Shown: piece by piece, positions 22,614-23,272 of the stretch | How the letters are laid out: every line of letters starts with the position of its first letter | Position numbering within the stretch: position 1 is the first letter of the stretch | Virus record (IMG/VR): IMGVR_UViG_3300028557_000198 | Coordinates: 1-23,272 of that record | Source: a virus | Direction: 5' to 3' (one strand) | Length of the DNA stretch: 23,272 nucleotides | Made by a program: the position numbers and the translations under genes | The notes under the pieces: generated by a model | What the model was told of the DNA's origin: nothing | What the model saw: only the letters and a program-made list of their open reading frames with translations | Databases searched by the model: none

Positions 22614-23020
22614 TTTTTCTTTTTCTTCTTGTCTGCCTCCTTTTCAATAGGCTTACAAATACCAAAAATACGATCTTCAGAAAGAAAGACTAACATTTTG
22701 CCATTTCTTTGAATTGACTGCAATCCTCTATCACCAGGAAAGATAATTACGTCTCCCACTTTAACCTGCTTGCAAGCTGGGCCTGCAAGCTTAACTCTTG
22801 CTACCCGCCAAGCTCTATTATCAATAACTTGGTTAGGTAAAATAATACCATTGCGCATTATTGATTTACCATCAGAAGCTACATCAACGTATTCTACTGA
22901 AATTACATTTGAAAGAAGTTCAACAATTTCATAGTCTTCTGGAAGAGGTACATCTTTGTAATCTTCAGGTGTAATTCCGTTTACTTCAGCATCTAGGCTA
23001 GCCATCGAGTGTGCGATCAT
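22610..23020 (-). CDS. GroES / gp31-like co-chaperonin
   Basis: This 136-aa protein would cap the host GroEL ring; in T4, gp31 replaces GroES to fold the major capsid protein. A 30-residue N-terminal extension precedes the beta barrel. The segment SDGKSIMRNGIILPNQ (49-64) has the position and Gly-Ile-x-Leu-Pro pattern of the mobile loop that contacts GroEL. It is followed by RVARVKLAGP, then VKVGDVIIFPGDRGL (87-101) and VFLSEDRIFGI (111-121), all typical of the GroES barrel. The C-terminus is a run of lysines. Bacterial GroES is about 95 aa and T4 gp31 111 aa, so this is a long version. ATG 23020 is used; a later ATG at 23005 is possible. Confidence 0.85.
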   Translation of the reverse strand: MIAHSMASLDAEVNGITPEDYKDVPLPEDYEIVELLSNVISVEYVDVASDGKSIMRNGIILPNQVIDNRAWRVARVKLAGPACKQVKVGDVIIFPGDRGLQSIQRNGKMLVFLSEDRIFGICKPIEKEADKKKKKK

Positions 23021-23032
23021 ATATAGTATAAA

Positions 23033-23272
23033 TTAAGTAAATTGTTGTTTAAGTTCAAGTAATAGTTTCATCTCTCTCCTAGACACTTCCATATTAGAGG
23101 CCAGCATTTCTACCTTATCATCCTCTTTAGTCTTCTCTTCCTTAACCTTCTTAATATATTTGATAAAGGGAGACTGTTTAGATTTAGGAAAAAGCTTTAA
23201 TAGAAGCTTGTAATGAAGCATCTTATCGATATTGCCTAACATGTTAACAGATTCATTAATGCCTAGACAGGA
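23033..23272 (-). CDS. 62: Clamp-loader small subunit (T4 gp62-like), 5' end beyond window
   Basis: The frame is open to the right edge of the window, so the ATG at 23242 is probably internal. The visible 80 codons give SCLGINESVNMLGNIDKMLH, then KLLLKLFPKSKQSPFIKYIK, and end MLASNMEVSRREMKLLLELK before QQFT. This follows the C-terminal pattern I recall for gp62 in marine T4-like phages: Asn-x-Met, Asp-Lys-x-Leu-x-Tyr-x-x-Leu, a basic Lys/Arg-Phe segment and a final helix. With gp44, gp62 loads the gp45 sliding clamp. It lies directly upstream of the co-chaperonin gene. The match covers only the short C-terminal part, so the call is moderate. Confidence 0.6.
   Translation of the reverse strand, partial: SCLGINESVNMLGNIDKMLHYKLLLKLFPKSKQSPFIKYIKKVKEEKTKEDDKVEMLASNMEVSRREMKLLLELKQQFT

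Overview
The window looks like part of the genome of a T4-like, contractile-tailed phage (myovirus), probably of an aquatic bacterium. Four hallmarks support this: a gp20-type portal protein, a gp15-type tail sheath stabiliser, a fragment resembling the gp62 clamp-loader small subunit, and a GroES/gp31-like co-chaperonin. The DNA is AT-rich and almost fully coding, genes commonly overlap by 1-4 bases (ATGA or TAATG junctions), and Shine-Dalgarno sequences are often weak or absent. The host cannot be named from the sequence.

Layout. 1-7656 (minus) holds virion fibre genes: a second collagen-like protein cut by the left edge, a 246-aa beta-rich protein, a 1984-aa collagen-like protein with about 580 Gly-X-Gln-type triplets, and a small beta-rich protein. 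The portal gene lies just upstream (7675-9582, minus). A plus-strand cassette follows (9638-10861: a coiled-coil protein, thyX and two small proteins), ending at a short non-coding stretch with alternative hairpins. Then come two minus-strand tail genes, one of them gp15 (11042-12192). From 12237 to 15613, two free-standing HNH homing-type endonuclease genes on the plus strand are wedged between minus-strand genes (a small hypothetical protein, an HExxH metallopeptidase-like protein and an RmlD-like reductase). From 15617 to 19610 a tightly packed minus-strand operon carries a GMP reductase-like enzyme, a metallophosphoesterase, a lipoprotein and several phage hypothetical proteins. A divergent plus-strand operon (19659-20782) ends in dCMP deaminase. 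The right end (20775-23272, minus) holds a clamp-loader fragment, the co-chaperonin, an SH3-fold-like protein, a likely late 307-aa protein and a short basic protein.

How the genes work together. dCMP deaminase (dCMP to dUMP) and ThyX (dUMP to dTMP) form a two-step route to thymidylate, and the GMP reductase-like protein would add purine interconversion. The clamp-loader subunit belongs to replication and the co-chaperonin to folding of virion proteins. Gp15, gp20 and the fibre proteins belong to the late programme. An octamer close to the T4 late promoter TATAAATA sits 5-10 bases upstream of the start codon of five minus-strand genes. A variant, AATAAATA, precedes both HNH genes. This gives a simple reading of which genes are late.

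Most notable are the very large glutamine-collagen fibre with recent internal duplications, the two HNH enzymes that share an N-terminal nuclease but have unrelated C-terminal DNA-binding modules, the near-leaderless late promoters, and a 13-bp-stem terminator next to an 18-bp duplication at the second HNH gene.
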